Below, one piece after another: positions 55,349 to 64,000 of a stretch of DNA of 64,000 nucleotides. Both the position numbers and the translations under genes were made by a program. The notes beneath the pieces are model-generated. The model worked only from the letters and a program-made list of their open reading frames with translations, was not told the origin of the DNA and made no database searches. Source of the stretch: Lutibacter sp. Hel_I_33_5 (GTDB taxonomy: Bacteria > Bacteroidota > Bacteroidia > Flavobacteriales > Flavobacteriaceae); assembly GCF_007827455.1 (NCBI RefSeq), contig NZ_VISM01000001.1:836001-900000 (forward strand). The letters are read 5' to 3'. Position 1 is the first letter of the stretch. Each line of letters begins with the position of its first letter.

Positions 55349-56671
55349 TTATTGTTTTCCTATTTGATAATATTCAAATCCCTTCTCTTCCAAATTGAAT
55401 ACACTATACTGATTTCTTCCATCAAATACAATTGGCTCAATTAACAACTTTTTTATTTCTTCAAAATCTGGAGACCTAAACTCTTTCCATTCTGTCATTA
55501 AAATTAACCCATTAGAATTATTTAAAGCCTCATACTTAGACTTAAAATAAGAAATACCTTCGACATTATTTAAATAAACATCCTTGGTATTCTTCATCGC
55601 TTTCGGATCGTACGCGTTAATTTTAGCACCTTTTTTAATCAACTCTTTTATCACATAAATTGCAGGTGCTTCTCGAACATCATCAGTTCCTGGTTTAAAT
55701 GCTAACCCCCATATTGTAAAAACCATATCAGATAAATCATCACCAAACCTATTAACAACTTTTCTAGCAATAATTAATCTTTGTTCGTTATTAACTTTTT
55801 CAACAGATGAAATCAATTGAGTTTTATATCCATTTTCTAAAGCTATTTTATTTAATGCTCTTACATCTTTCGGAAAACAAGCTCCGCCATAACCTGTCCC
55901 TGGATAAATAAAATTATATCCTATTCTACTATCTGACCCTATTCCTATTCTTACCTTATTAACATCTGCACCAACTTTTTCACAAATATTTGCAATTTCA
56001 TTTATAAAAGAAATTTTAGTAGCCAACATAGTGTTAGCAGCATATTTAGTCATTTCTGCTGAGCGAATATCCATTCTTATAAATCGATCATGCGTTCTAA
56101 AAAAAGGAGAATATAATTGCTCCATTTTTTTAAATGCTTTTTCAGAATCTGCACCAATTACAACTCGATCAGGTTTCATAAAATCTGTGATAGCTGTTCC
56201 TTCTTTTAAAAATTCTGGATTTGAAACAACAAAAAAGTCAAAATCTACATTTCTTAACGCTAATTCTTTTTTAATAATTCCCTTAACTATATCAGCAGTT
56301 CCAACCGGAACTGTCGATTTATTTACAATAATTATATCCTTTTGAAGGTTTTTACCAATTTCTTTCGCTACTTCTTTTACATACTTTAAATCAGCACTTC
56401 CATCTTCACTCATAGGAGTTCCGACTGCAATAAAAATAATATCAGAACTATTAATTGAGTTTTCAAATTCTGAACTAAAAAATAATGTTTTATTAAGGTT
56501 TTTTGAAACTAAATTTTCTAATCCAGGTTCAAAAATCGGGATAATTCCTTTCTTAAGATCATTTACTTTATTCTTATCCACATCAACACAAACAACCTTA
56601 TTACCCATTTCAGCAAAACAAGCACCAGAAGTTAGCCCTACGTAACCACTACCAATAATGGTAACATTCAT
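55349..56671 (-). CDS. ugd: UDP-glucose 6-dehydrogenase
   Basis: The 440-residue enzyme oxidises UDP-glucose to UDP-glucuronate. NAD motif at the N-terminus IIGSGYVGLTSGACFAEMG, NKSTVPVGTADIV, the catalytic Cys in GYGGACFPKDVRALNK, and FKPGTDDVREAPA are all typical of TuaD/Ugd. It lies just outside the polysaccharide locus, beyond the tRNA and folC, yet can supply glucuronate or its derivatives to it. The gap to the TonB-like gene upstream is only 51 bases. Confidence 0.94.
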   Translation of the reverse strand: MNVTIIGSGYVGLTSGACFAEMGNKVVCVDVDKNKVNDLKKGIIPIFEPGLENLVSKNLNKTLFFSSEFENSINSSDIIFIAVGTPMSEDGSADLKYVKEVAKEIGKNLQKDIIIVNKSTVPVGTADIVKGIIKKELALRNVDFDFFVVSNPEFLKEGTAITDFMKPDRVVIGADSEKAFKKMEQLYSPFFRTHDRFIRMDIRSAEMTKYAANTMLATKISFINEIANICEKVGADVNKVRIGIGSDSRIGYNFIYPGTGYGGACFPKDVRALNKIALENGYKTQLISSVEKVNNEQRLIIARKVVNRFGDDLSDMVFTIWGLAFKPGTDDVREAPAIYVIKELIKKGAKINAYDPKAMKNTKDVYLNNVEGISYFKSKYEALNNSNGLILMTEWKEFRSPDFEEIKKLLIEPIVFDGRNQYSVFNLEEKGFEYYQIGKQ

Positions 56672-56722
56672 AAATTATTTAGTTTAAAATTTTATTGAGA
56701 CGCAATCTAGTAAAATATTCAA

Positions 56723-57535
56723 TTATTTAGACAAAGAAAACTTATAAATAATAGTTCCTTTTTGTTTGATTGGCGCATTATTATCTGCGTTCCATTTAGT
56801 ATTAAGAGCTGCTTGTTTTGCAGGAGCTAACAAACAAGGAGCAGTATTTGTTGAACCTTTTACACCTGGAATTGCCCTAATAACATTTCCTGATTTATCA
56901 ACCTCGATAGACACAACCACTATTCCTTCTTCTTGACAATTAGGCTTTTCTATTGGTTTAGATGTCGCATTTCTTCCTGCTAAATTATAGTTTCCGCTAT
57001 CTCCACTCCCCGAATTCCCATAATATTTAGATGATTTTGAATCACCATCTTCAACTCCTTTATTACCAGAAACTTCATCATCTCCTTTTCCTTTAGAATT
57101 ATTACTATCAGAATTTCCATTAAACAAATTATTTAATGCATTTTTAGTCTCTTCAGAAGGTTTCGGCTTTTCTTCAACCTTTTTTTCTTCAACCACTTTT
57201 TGAGGCTCTTCTTTTTTAATTTCTTCAGCCTTTTCAATTACTGGAGCTTCTTCTGTATCTTGAGTTACAACTTCCTCTTTAACAACCTCTTTTATTTCTT
57301 CAACTTTTTCTTCAACAACTTCTTCAGTTTTTTTAGGTGAAGGCTTTATTGCTTTATTAGGAATTTCTTTACCGCTACCAACACTTGAATTTCCTAAACT
57401 AATTGCCAAACCATATTCTTCTGGAGGATCTAAATATTGCATTCCATAATTAAAAATACCAAATACTAGAAGCAACAAAATTATTGCAGTTATTATGGCA
57501 GATTTTTTTTTATGTTTAGTTTCTAGAATTGGCAT
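56723..57535 (-). CDS. TonB-like energy transducer
   Basis: The 270-residue protein has one N-terminal membrane segment (SAIITAIILLLLVFGIFNYG), a long charged Pro/Glu/Lys linker spanning the periplasm (about residues 60-140), a Gly/Ser/Asn-rich part, and a C-terminal TonB-type domain starting CQEEGIVVVSIEVDKSGNVI. It should couple proton motive force from ExbB/ExbD to outer-membrane transport or to a Tol-like function. It overlaps exbD by one base, completing an exbB-exbD-tonB-like set. Confidence 0.88.
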   Translation of the reverse strand: MPILETKHKKKSAIITAIILLLLVFGIFNYGMQYLDPPEEYGLAISLGNSSVGSGKEIPNKAIKPSPKKTEEVVEEKVEEIKEVVKEEVVTQDTEEAPVIEKAEEIKKEEPQKVVEEKKVEEKPKPSEETKNALNNLFNGNSDSNNSKGKGDDEVSGNKGVEDGDSKSSKYYGNSGSGDSGNYNLAGRNATSKPIEKPNCQEEGIVVVSIEVDKSGNVIRAIPGVKGSTNTAPCLLAPAKQAALNTKWNADNNAPIKQKGTIIYKFSLSK

Positions 57536-57927
57536 TATTTTCCTTTAACTGCTAAAATCATTTTTAACTTATTCTTATTAGCAATGTCGATTACTTTCAT
57601 CACGTTTTTATAAGGCACATCTTTATCTCCTCTTATAATTACTGTTTTCTTTTTATCTACACCTACTCTATTAAGTATTTCTAATTCTAAATTGTTAGAA
57701 TTGATTTTAGTTTTATCAATATAAAAACTTGAATTCTTAGTAATTGAAACTGCAATTGAAGTATTATTTTCAGTTTTCCCTCCAGCTTTTGGTAGTAAAA
57801 CATCAATTGCACTAACAGTTACCAATGTTGATGTTAACATAAAAAATATCAACAGCAAAAAAACAATATCCGTCATAGACGACATATTAAAATTTGGATT
57901 GACTTTATTTCTTCCTCTTAAGTTCAT
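57535..57927 (-). CDS. exbD: ExbD/TolR-family biopolymer transporter
   Basis: The 130-residue inner-membrane protein has a single membrane segment with the proton-path Asp in MSSMTDIVFLLLIFFMLTST and a periplasmic domain ending KNKLKMILAVKGK. It forms the ion channel with ExbB. It is 92 bases after exbB and directly coupled to the TonB-like gene. Confidence 0.93.
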   Translation of the reverse strand: MNLRGRNKVNPNFNMSSMTDIVFLLLIFFMLTSTLVTVSAIDVLLPKAGGKTENNTSIAVSITKNSSFYIDKTKINSNNLELEILNRVGVDKKKTVIIRGDKDVPYKNVMKVIDIANKNKLKMILAVKGK

Positions 57928-58019
57928 TTATAAATATTAAATGATTAAAAATTTAGAGATTTAAAAACTAGTAATCTATAAATTCTTGAATTTTTCAATT
58001 ATTAACTCTTTCAATAGGT

Positions 58020-58709
58020 TTAAACTGGTTCATTTAATAAATCAAGAAACTCTACCGATTTCGCTTCCATTTGATAAACCACTTTATCAGTTTTAACTAC
58101 TAAATGATTATATGTAATATAGGCGATAATCCCAACGATCAACCCTGCAACTGTTGTTGTCATTGCTGTATATAATCCATCTGACAATAATTTAATATCA
58201 ATTTGCCCACCAGAATTTGCTATTTCATGAATAGCAATAATCATTCCAATTACAGTCCCTAAAAAGCCTATCATCGGTGCTGCACCTGCTATTGTTGCTA
58301 AGACAGAAACATTTCTTTCTAATTGATACACCTCTAATTTCCCTGCATTTTCTATGGCTGTATTTATATCTTCCAAAGGCTTTCCTATTCTAGAAATTCC
58401 TTTTTCTATTAATCTTGCAGTAGGAGAATCTTTGCTCTTACATAAAGAATCTGCTGCTTCTAATTTACCATTTGCAACATAATCTTTAATCTGATTCATA
58501 AAGTTCTTATCAACTTTAGATGCTGCTTTAATGGCAAAAAATCGCTCAAAATAAATGTAAAGCGCAACTGCTAATAAAACGAATAAAATTCCAATAATGA
58601 TTTGGCCGCCTAAACCACCATCCATAATTAGCTTATAAATAGATAATGTTTTTTCTTCTGAAACTACTTCTTCTAACAATTCTTTTTTTTCTTGAATAAA
58701 TGATATCAT
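58020..58709 (-). CDS. exbB: ExbB/TolQ/MotA-family proton channel
   Basis: The 229-residue protein has three membrane segments: IIIGILFVLLAVALYIYFE, then the pair around LATIAGAAPMIGFLGTVIGM and GLYTAMTTTVAGLIVGIIAY, which carry the family signature. It pairs with ExbD to harvest proton motive force. It is the first gene of the exbB-exbD-tonB-like unit. Confidence 0.94.
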   Translation of the reverse strand: MISFIQEKKELLEEVVSEEKTLSIYKLIMDGGLGGQIIIGILFVLLAVALYIYFERFFAIKAASKVDKNFMNQIKDYVANGKLEAADSLCKSKDSPTARLIEKGISRIGKPLEDINTAIENAGKLEVYQLERNVSVLATIAGAAPMIGFLGTVIGMIIAIHEIANSGGQIDIKLLSDGLYTAMTTTVAGLIVGIIAYITYNHLVVKTDKVVYQMEAKSVEFLDLLNEPV

Positions 58710-58763
58710 GTATAAAATTTATGTTCTTTATAAATAACGACTTATTTTTTCTTTAATTGTTTC

Positions 58764-58800
58764 ATAAAAAAATGTCATTCTAAAAATTTAAAATGACATT
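58764..58800 (-). terminator. Intrinsic terminator after nhaD
   Basis: Read on the minus strand, AATGTCATT (58800-58792) pairs with AATGACATT (58779-58771), followed by seven T. It lies 25 bases beyond the nhaD stop and insulates the exb genes from the gdh-nhaD unit. Confidence 0.85.
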
Positions 58801-58824
58801 CTTACTATTTCTTTATTTTTTTGA

Positions 58825-60228
58825 TTAAATAATACTTCTCATCAACATAAAAGTAATACAGCCAACAAAAAAACCAATGAAGGCTAACCAAGATATCTTT
58901 TTTAGATACCAGAAAAAATCTATTTTTTCCATTCCCATCGCAACAACACCAGCTGCAGAACCAATAATTAACATAGATCCACCAGTACCAGCGGAAAAGG
59001 CTATAAAGTGCCATAAAGGATTGTCGACTGTTTCTGAGAACATTCCTAATGAAGCCGCCACTAAAGGTACATTATCTATAATTGCAGAACCAACTCCCAA
59101 TAACATTACAACTAAATCTGAAACTAAAGTTCCGTTTGGCTCAGTTCCCATTAAAGGAATTGATTCTTTTAGCATTTCAGCAAAACCAAATAAAATCCCT
59201 AAAGATTCTAAAGCAGCAACTGCCATTAAAATTCCTAAGAAAAATAAAATACTTGGCATTTCTATTTTAGATAATGATGAATGAACTGGGCTATGATGTG
59301 CATGTTCTTCATGTTCTTCTGCTTCGTCTCCAATTGCACTTGAAATTGAAAATTTAGATCTACTATAGATTTCAGCAAAAGTTGCTACTACTGCTAATGA
59401 TAACATCATACCTACATAAGGTGGCAAATGGGTAACAGTTTTAAAGAAAGGCACAAATACAATGGCTCCTAAACCTAAATATAACATCGTTGCGCTGTGT
59501 TTTCCTGGTTTTGAATTTTCAGCTTTTTCATCTGTTTCAATTTCTCCTTTAAATGCAGGTAAAAATGAAGCAATAAAAGTTGGCACAACCATACATAATA
59601 CAGATGGTAAAAATAGATAGATGAAAAGCATTGGAGTACTTACTTTTTTACCAATCCAAAGCATTGTCGTTGTTACATCACCAATTGGAGACCAAGCTCC
59701 ACCAGCATTTGCAGCAATAATAATTAAACCTGCAAACCAAATTCTATCTTCTCTACGTTTAACTATTTTTTGTAAAATTGAAATCAATACAATTGTAGCA
59801 GTAAGATTATCTATAATTGCTGATAAAAAGAATGCTAAAATTCCAAAAAGCCATAAAATCTTTTTCTTACTCTTCGTTTTTACGTAGCTTTTAATTGTAG
59901 AAAAACCATCAAAATAATCAATGATTTCAACAATAGTCATTGCTCCTAAAAGAAATACTAAAATTTCTGCTGTTTTACCTAAATGATGTAATAATGTTTC
60001 TTCTACTAAATGTAATTTTTCTTCATGTAATAAACCAGGGAAATTATCTACTAAAGCATGTTTACTAGAATCAAACCATGTTGAAAAACCATCAACTCCA
60101 ACAGCTACCATCGCCCAACAAATAGCCATCATAGCTAAAGCTGGTATCAATTTATCTAGCTTTAAATTATGCTCAAGGGTGATAGCTAGGTAACCTACTA
60201 CAAAGATTAAGATGATTAATGATTCCAT
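58825..60228 (-). CDS. nhaD: Sodium:proton antiporter NhaD
   Basis: The 467-residue transporter exports Na+ in exchange for H+, usual in marine bacteria. Hydrophobic segments run through the whole chain; the ion-transporter signatures LSAIIDNLTATIVLISIL and GVGSAIIDNVPLVAASL each have an Asp-Asn pair, and ANAGGAWSPIGDVTTTMLW is the NhaD marker. A cytoplasmic loop near residue 310 is rich in His and Glu (EAEEHEEHAHHSPVH), which could bind metal or sense pH. It lies nine bases after the GLFV dehydrogenase gene. Confidence 0.95.
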   Translation of the reverse strand: MESLIILIFVVGYLAITLEHNLKLDKLIPALAMMAICWAMVAVGVDGFSTWFDSSKHALVDNFPGLLHEEKLHLVEETLLHHLGKTAEILVFLLGAMTIVEIIDYFDGFSTIKSYVKTKSKKKILWLFGILAFFLSAIIDNLTATIVLISILQKIVKRREDRIWFAGLIIIAANAGGAWSPIGDVTTTMLWIGKKVSTPMLFIYLFLPSVLCMVVPTFIASFLPAFKGEIETDEKAENSKPGKHSATMLYLGLGAIVFVPFFKTVTHLPPYVGMMLSLAVVATFAEIYSRSKFSISSAIGDEAEEHEEHAHHSPVHSSLSKIEMPSILFFLGILMAVAALESLGILFGFAEMLKESIPLMGTEPNGTLVSDLVVMLLGVGSAIIDNVPLVAASLGMFSETVDNPLWHFIAFSAGTGGSMLIIGSAAGVVAMGMEKIDFFWYLKKISWLAFIGFFVGCITFMLMRSII

Positions 60229-60237
60229 ATTTTTATT

Positions 60238-61464
60238 TTAAATTAATTGTTTTAATGCGATTTCAAAAGCAGTCTCGCTTATGTTTTTCTTTGAATTATT
60301 TTTTTCAAATGTTTTTTCTAATGCTTTCTTAATAATACTTGAAGTATCTTCAAAAATCGCTTCATCTGTCATGGCAACTCTACGTTCCATAAAGTAAGCA
60401 AATACTCTTGCCATTCCACAATTTGAAATAAAATCCGGTATTAAACTCACTTTTTTATCAGTGTCTTCCATTATAGATCCGAAGAAAATTTCTTTATCTG
60501 CAAATGGCACATTAGCACCACAAGATATAACTTCTAATCCAGTTTCAATCATTTGATTTATTTGGTCCTGAGTAATCAATCTTGATGCAGCACATGGTGT
60601 AAATATTTCACAAGGTAAATTCCAAATACGATCATTTATTTCCTTAAACGGAATCATATTTTTTGCAACCAAAGTATTTCCATCTTTTTGTAGAAAAAAT
60701 TCTTTAATTTCATCAAAAGAAAAACCATCTTCATTTATAACCCCTCCAACTCTATCAATAATCCCAACAACTTTAGCACCCATTTGTGCTAAATAAAAAG
60801 CAGCTGCGGAACCTACATTTCCAAAACCTTGAACAATAGCTTTTTTTCCTACAATAGATCCACCATAAATATCATAATAATGTTTTACAGCAATGGCAAC
60901 GCCAAAACCTGTAATCATATCAGCAATAGTATATTTTTTAAATATATCTGGCGAATACTTATCACTTTCAATTACCTTAATTACTCCATGACGTAATTGA
61001 CCAATTCTATTTATTTTATCAGCTTCAGTTGGTTTAAAATGACCATTAAAAACACCTTCTTGAGGATGCCAAACACCACTATCTTCAGTAATTGGGATTA
61101 CTTCATGAATTTCGTCTACATTTAAATCTCCTCCTGTTCCGTAATAATTTTTTAATAACGGAGAAACCGCTTTATACCAACGTTCTAAAACTCCTTTTTT
61201 ACGAGGATCATTTGGATTAAAATTGATGCCCGATTTTGCCCCACCAATAGCTGGACCAGAAACAGTAAACTTCACTTCCATGGTTTTTGCAAGCGATAAA
61301 ACCTCATTCATATCTAAACCTTCACGCATTCTTGTTCCACCACCAGCAGCTCCACCACGTAATGAATTTATAACTGTCCAACCTTCTGCTTCTGTTTCTG
61401 GATCTTTCCAATTAAAAACAATTTCAGGTTGTTTATTCTCGTATGCTTTAAGTAATTCCTTCAT
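60238..61464 (-). CDS. Glu/Leu/Phe/Val dehydrogenase
   Basis: This 408-residue amino acid dehydrogenase oxidatively deaminates glutamate or a branched-chain amino acid, or runs in reverse. The substrate-binding GGAAGGGTRMREGL, the catalytic Lys in PAIGGAKSGINFNP, the Asp in GTGGDLNVDEIH, and the NAD(P) motif VQGFGNVGSAAAFYLA are seen. The substrate cannot be decided: the region differs from both classic GdhA and Leu dehydrogenase. It has a good promoter about 130 bases upstream and is likely cotranscribed with nhaD. Confidence 0.9.
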   Translation of the reverse strand: MKELLKAYENKQPEIVFNWKDPETEAEGWTVINSLRGGAAGGGTRMREGLDMNEVLSLAKTMEVKFTVSGPAIGGAKSGINFNPNDPRKKGVLERWYKAVSPLLKNYYGTGGDLNVDEIHEVIPITEDSGVWHPQEGVFNGHFKPTEADKINRIGQLRHGVIKVIESDKYSPDIFKKYTIADMITGFGVAIAVKHYYDIYGGSIVGKKAIVQGFGNVGSAAAFYLAQMGAKVVGIIDRVGGVINEDGFSFDEIKEFFLQKDGNTLVAKNMIPFKEINDRIWNLPCEIFTPCAASRLITQDQINQMIETGLEVISCGANVPFADKEIFFGSIMEDTDKKVSLIPDFISNCGMARVFAYFMERRVAMTDEAIFEDTSSIIKKALEKTFEKNNSKKNISETAFEIALKQLI

Positions 61465-61591
61465 TATTTATTTTTAAAATTTTTCAACTTAATAGTTCTC
61501 ATCAATATCAATTTTTTCGGTATTGATTAAAGTTAAAGTTGGTTCATTTTAAAAAATTTAAAGATTATTATTTACAAAATTCACAGTTACA

Positions 61592-61621
61592 CAAACTTAC
61601 TGTAAAAAAGTGATTGTTCAA
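61592..61621 (-). promoter_or_regulatory. Promoter for the GLFV dehydrogenase-nhaD unit
   Basis: Minus-strand TTG (61621-61619), a 19-base spacer and TAAGTTTG (61599-61592) match the Bacteroidota consensus. The leader of about 120 bases contains an inverted repeat near 61505-61530 (ATCAATATCAATTTTTTCGG with TATTGATT), which may fold into a hairpin. Confidence 0.7.
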
Positions 61622-61636
61622 ATAGATATTATAAAA

Positions 61637-62695
61637 TTAAGGATAAAATAGTACACCTGATGAATGATCTTTTTTTGCACCAGTTACACTCTGCAAACAA
61701 TTAATTTGATTCTTAGTTTTTAATACCCCAAGAAAAGCAAAAATCAATGCTTCTTTAAAATCAATGAGCTGTTTATCTGGTAGTTGAATTTTAGTTTCTG
61801 AATAAAATTCTACTCTACTTATTAAAAATTTATTAAAAGCACCACCACCAGTAATTAAAATTGATGAAGAATTTTTATACACCATTGAAATTTGTATTGC
61901 TACATGTTCAATAAAAGTTTTTAAAATTGATGCTATATTATTTTCAAAACTGTCGATCAAAGGAAAAATAGCAGATTGAACCCACTCCAAACCTAACGAT
62001 TTTGGCGCAGCAGTTTTATAAAATTCTAACGAATTTAAAGTATCTAATAATTGTTGATTTATTTTCCCTTTAGAAGCTATTTCTCCTTTATCATCATACA
62101 TAAAACCTAATTTTTGCACATAATGATTCAACACAATATTAACAGGACAAATATCAAAAGCAATCCTTTTATTACTTTCTCTAAAAGAAATATTAGCAAA
62201 ACCACCTAAATTTAAACAATAGTCATAATCAGAAAATAATAATTCATCTCCAATGGGAACTAATGGCGCACCTTGACCTCCAAATTTTACATCTTGAGTT
62301 CTAAAGTCGCAAACTACTTTTTTATTAGTAATTTTTGCAATTTGTTCACCGCTTCCAACCTGTAATGTAATTCCTTTATCAGGTTGATGCAAAATAGTAT
62401 GTCCGTGAGAAGCAATAAAATCAACAACCTTAATTTTATTCTTTTTAGTAAATTCATTTACTTTTTCTCCTAAATATTGACCATAATCAATATCTAATTG
62501 ATATAATTCATCAGTTGAAAAATTTATCGCTTTCTGTAAATTTTCTTTCCAATCATTTGAATATGAAATTGTTTCAGAAAAAATAATTTTAAAGTTTTTA
62601 TAATCAGATTCATCAAAATAAGCATAAACAATATCTAACCCGTCTAAAGAAGTACCAGACATCAATCCAATAACATAACAAAAATCACTATTCAT
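61637..62695 (-). CDS. anmK: Anhydro-N-acetylmuramic acid kinase
   Basis: AnmK opens and phosphorylates 1,6-anhydro-MurNAc to MurNAc-6-P during wall recycling. The 352-residue ASKHA kinase has VIGLMSGTSLDGLDIVYA at the start, IASHGHTILHQPDKG, LNLGGFANISF, and the adenine-side ILITGGGAFNKFLI. It ends upstream of the GLFV dehydrogenase promoter and is divergent from the acyl-CoA dehydrogenase gene. The length is slightly short of the E. coli form but complete. Confidence 0.94.
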   Translation of the reverse strand: MNSDFCYVIGLMSGTSLDGLDIVYAYFDESDYKNFKIIFSETISYSNDWKENLQKAINFSTDELYQLDIDYGQYLGEKVNEFTKKNKIKVVDFIASHGHTILHQPDKGITLQVGSGEQIAKITNKKVVCDFRTQDVKFGGQGAPLVPIGDELLFSDYDYCLNLGGFANISFRESNKRIAFDICPVNIVLNHYVQKLGFMYDDKGEIASKGKINQQLLDTLNSLEFYKTAAPKSLGLEWVQSAIFPLIDSFENNIASILKTFIEHVAIQISMVYKNSSSILITGGGAFNKFLISRVEFYSETKIQLPDKQLIDFKEALIFAFLGVLKTKNQINCLQSVTGAKKDHSSGVLFYP

Positions 62696-62716
62696 ATCCG
62701 TAAAAATAACAAAACT

Positions 62717-62750
62717 TTGTTACATATTTATTACGTAAATCGTATCTTTG
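62717..62750 (+). promoter_or_regulatory. Promoter for the acyl-CoA dehydrogenase gene
   Basis: TTG (62717-62719), a 23-base spacer and TATCTTTG (62743-62750) fit the Bacteroidota pattern, with the spacer at the long end. The ATG is at 62787. Confidence 0.6.
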
Positions 62751-62786
62751 AGTCTATTTTTTACGAATTTAATAATATTATAAATA

Positions 62787-63929
62787 ATGGATTTTAGCTT
62801 AACAGAAGAACACATAATGATACGTGATGCAGCAAGAGATTTTGCGCAAACAGAATTACTTCCAGGAGTGATTGAAAGAGATAATAAGCAAGAATTCCCC
62901 CAAGAAATAGTAAAAAAAATGGGAAACCTTGGTTTTTTAGGAATCATGGTAGATCCAAAATATGGAGGTAGCGGAATGGACGCCATATCCTACGTATTAA
63001 TTATGGAAGAATTATCTAAAATTGATGCATCTGCTTCTGTAATGGTTTCCGTAAATAACTCATTAGTTTGTTACGGTTTAGAAGCTTACGGATCCGAAGA
63101 ACAAAAGCAAAAATATTTAACAAAATTAGCAACTGGAGAATTTATAGGTGCATTTTGTTTAAGTGAACCAGAAGCAGGTTCAGACGCAACTTCACAAGCA
63201 ACAACTGCTGAAGATAAAGGAGATCATTATTTGATAAATGGAACAAAAAATTGGATTACGAACGGAGGTCGATCAGATGTTTATTTAGTAATTGCACAAA
63301 CCGATAGAGAAAAAGGACATAAAGGAATCAATGCTTTTATTGTTGAAAAAGGAACAGAAGGATTTCATATTGGTCCAAAAGAAGATAAATTAGGAATTAG
63401 AGGTTCAGACACACACACATTACAATTTAACGATGTAAAAGTACCTAAAGAAAATAGAATTGGCGAAGACGGATTTGGATTTAAATTCGCCATGAAAACA
63501 TTATCAGGAGGTAGAATTGGTATTGCGGCACAAGCATTAGGTATTGCATCTGGAGCTTATGAATTAGCTTTAAAATATTCTAAAGAACGTAAAGCTTTTG
63601 GAACAGAAATATGTAATCATCAAGCAATTGCGTTTAAATTGGCAGATATGCACACAGATATCGAAGCCGCTAGAATGCTAGTGATGAAAGCTGCTTGGGA
63701 CAAAGATCAAGGTAATAATTACGATAAATCTAGCGCAATGGCAAAACTTTATGCGTCTAAAGTTGCTATGGAACACACCGTTGAAGCAGTTCAAATTCAT
63801 GGTGGAAATGGATTTGTAAAAGAGTATCATGTAGAGCGTTTAATGCGTGATGCAAAAATCACTCAGATTTATGAAGGAACTTCAGAAATACAGAAAATCG
63901 TAATTTCTAGAAGCGTTATTAGAGGTTAA
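62787..63929 (+). CDS. Acyl-CoA dehydrogenase (short/branched-chain type)
   Basis: The 380-residue flavoenzyme makes the alpha,beta double bond in acyl-CoA, the first step of beta-oxidation. It has FCLSEPEAGSDATSQ and TKNWITNGG for FAD and substrate, GFGFKFAMKTLSGGRIGIAAQ, AVQIHGGNGFVKEYHVERLMRD, and the catalytic Glu363 in IYEGTSEIQKIV. Length and motifs are those of the SCAD group. It has its own promoter and a terminator after the stop. Confidence 0.95.
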   Translation: MDFSLTEEHIMIRDAARDFAQTELLPGVIERDNKQEFPQEIVKKMGNLGFLGIMVDPKYGGSGMDAISYVLIMEELSKIDASASVMVSVNNSLVCYGLEAYGSEEQKQKYLTKLATGEFIGAFCLSEPEAGSDATSQATTAEDKGDHYLINGTKNWITNGGRSDVYLVIAQTDREKGHKGINAFIVEKGTEGFHIGPKEDKLGIRGSDTHTLQFNDVKVPKENRIGEDGFGFKFAMKTLSGGRIGIAAQALGIASGAYELALKYSKERKAFGTEICNHQAIAFKLADMHTDIEAARMLVMKAAWDKDQGNNYDKSSAMAKLYASKVAMEHTVEAVQIHGGNGFVKEYHVERLMRDAKITQIYEGTSEIQKIVISRSVIRG

Positions 63930-63957
63930 AATCCACACCTAATTATATATAAACATC

Positions 63958-63989
63958 AAATCCATCTTTTTAGGTGGATTTATTTTTTT
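63958..63989 (+). terminator. Intrinsic terminator after the acyl-CoA dehydrogenase gene
   Basis: AAATCCATC and GGTGGATTT form a stem with one G-T pair, followed by a T-rich run, 28 bases past the stop. Confidence 0.75.
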
Positions 63990-64000
63990 AGCGTGCCCTT

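Noticed and set aside
58805..59014. A 69-codon open frame on the minus strand overlapping the 3' part of nhaD
   Set aside because: It lies within the nhaD coding sequence in another frame, has odd Trp/Cys-rich composition, and shows no start signal. It is a shadow of nhaD.

Overview
The window is AT-rich chromosomal DNA from a marine-type flavobacterium (Bacteroidota, Flavobacteriaceae; Polaribacter or Tenacibaculum would fit, but no rRNA is present to fix the genus). The evidence is the type IX secretion and gliding genes porV, porU and gldJ, promoters of the Bacteroidota form TTG-N19/23-TAnnTTTG, the Na+/H+ antiporter NhaD, and short lysine- and asparagine-rich proteins. There are no rRNA genes, insertion sequences, prophage genes or CRISPR arrays. 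One tRNA (Val, anticodon TAC) is present.

Region 1 (1-18.4 kb) is core genome: the 3' end of uvrB, two unrecognised small secreted proteins, a TPR/SPOR lipoprotein, AIM24-like and DUF4442 proteins, a LysM lipoprotein behind guaA, a FabH-like ketoacyl synthase, a truncated haemoglobin paired with cytidine deaminase, porV-porU facing gldJ, then murF meeting an N-acetylglucosamine-kinase-like gene tail to tail.

Region 2 (18.46-53.9 kb) is a surface polysaccharide locus of about 35 kb. Every gene is on the minus strand, with many start/stop overlaps. In transcription order it has: a UDP-GalNAc/uronate module (4-epimerase, 6-dehydrogenase, WbpB-like 3-oxidase); Wza-like export and Wzz-like chain-length proteins; an ulosonic-acid module (iron alcohol dehydrogenase, PLP aminotransferase, a cytidylyltransferase-PseG fusion, NeuB-like synthase, SpsF-like transferase); a LIC12162-family transferase and the Wzx flippase; a second cassette with an HpaI-type aldolase, a KdsB-like cytidylyltransferase, a 2-hydroxyacid dehydrogenase, an epimerase, a cyclase-family hydrolase and a HAD phosphatase; tailoring genes (methyltransferase, SGNH-like hydrolase, GT-B-like protein); a CDP-6-deoxyhexose module (rfbF, rfbG, cupin epimerase, SDR); two GT2 enzymes and a Wzy-like polymerase ending in 14 asparagines; a degenerate alkaline-phosphatase-fold protein; a WecA-like initiating phosphotransferase broken by a frameshift; and a DegT aminotransferase. 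Together they would start a chain on undecaprenyl phosphate, build an acidic repeat unit, flip, polymerise and export it.

Region 3 (53.95-64 kb) returns to core genes: tRNA-Val with its own promoter and terminator, folC, a second UDP-sugar dehydrogenase (ugd), a TonB-like/ExbD/ExbB group, nhaD with a Glu/Leu/Phe/Val dehydrogenase, anmK, and an acyl-CoA dehydrogenase on the plus strand.

The best candidates for undescribed biology are the HpaI-aldolase/KdsB cassette (a possible new route to a CMP-activated keto-deoxy acid) and the iron-ADH/aminotransferase pair ahead of the NeuB and NeuA-PseG genes (a possible omega-amino ulosonic acid). All functions are read from motifs and context; no database search was run.
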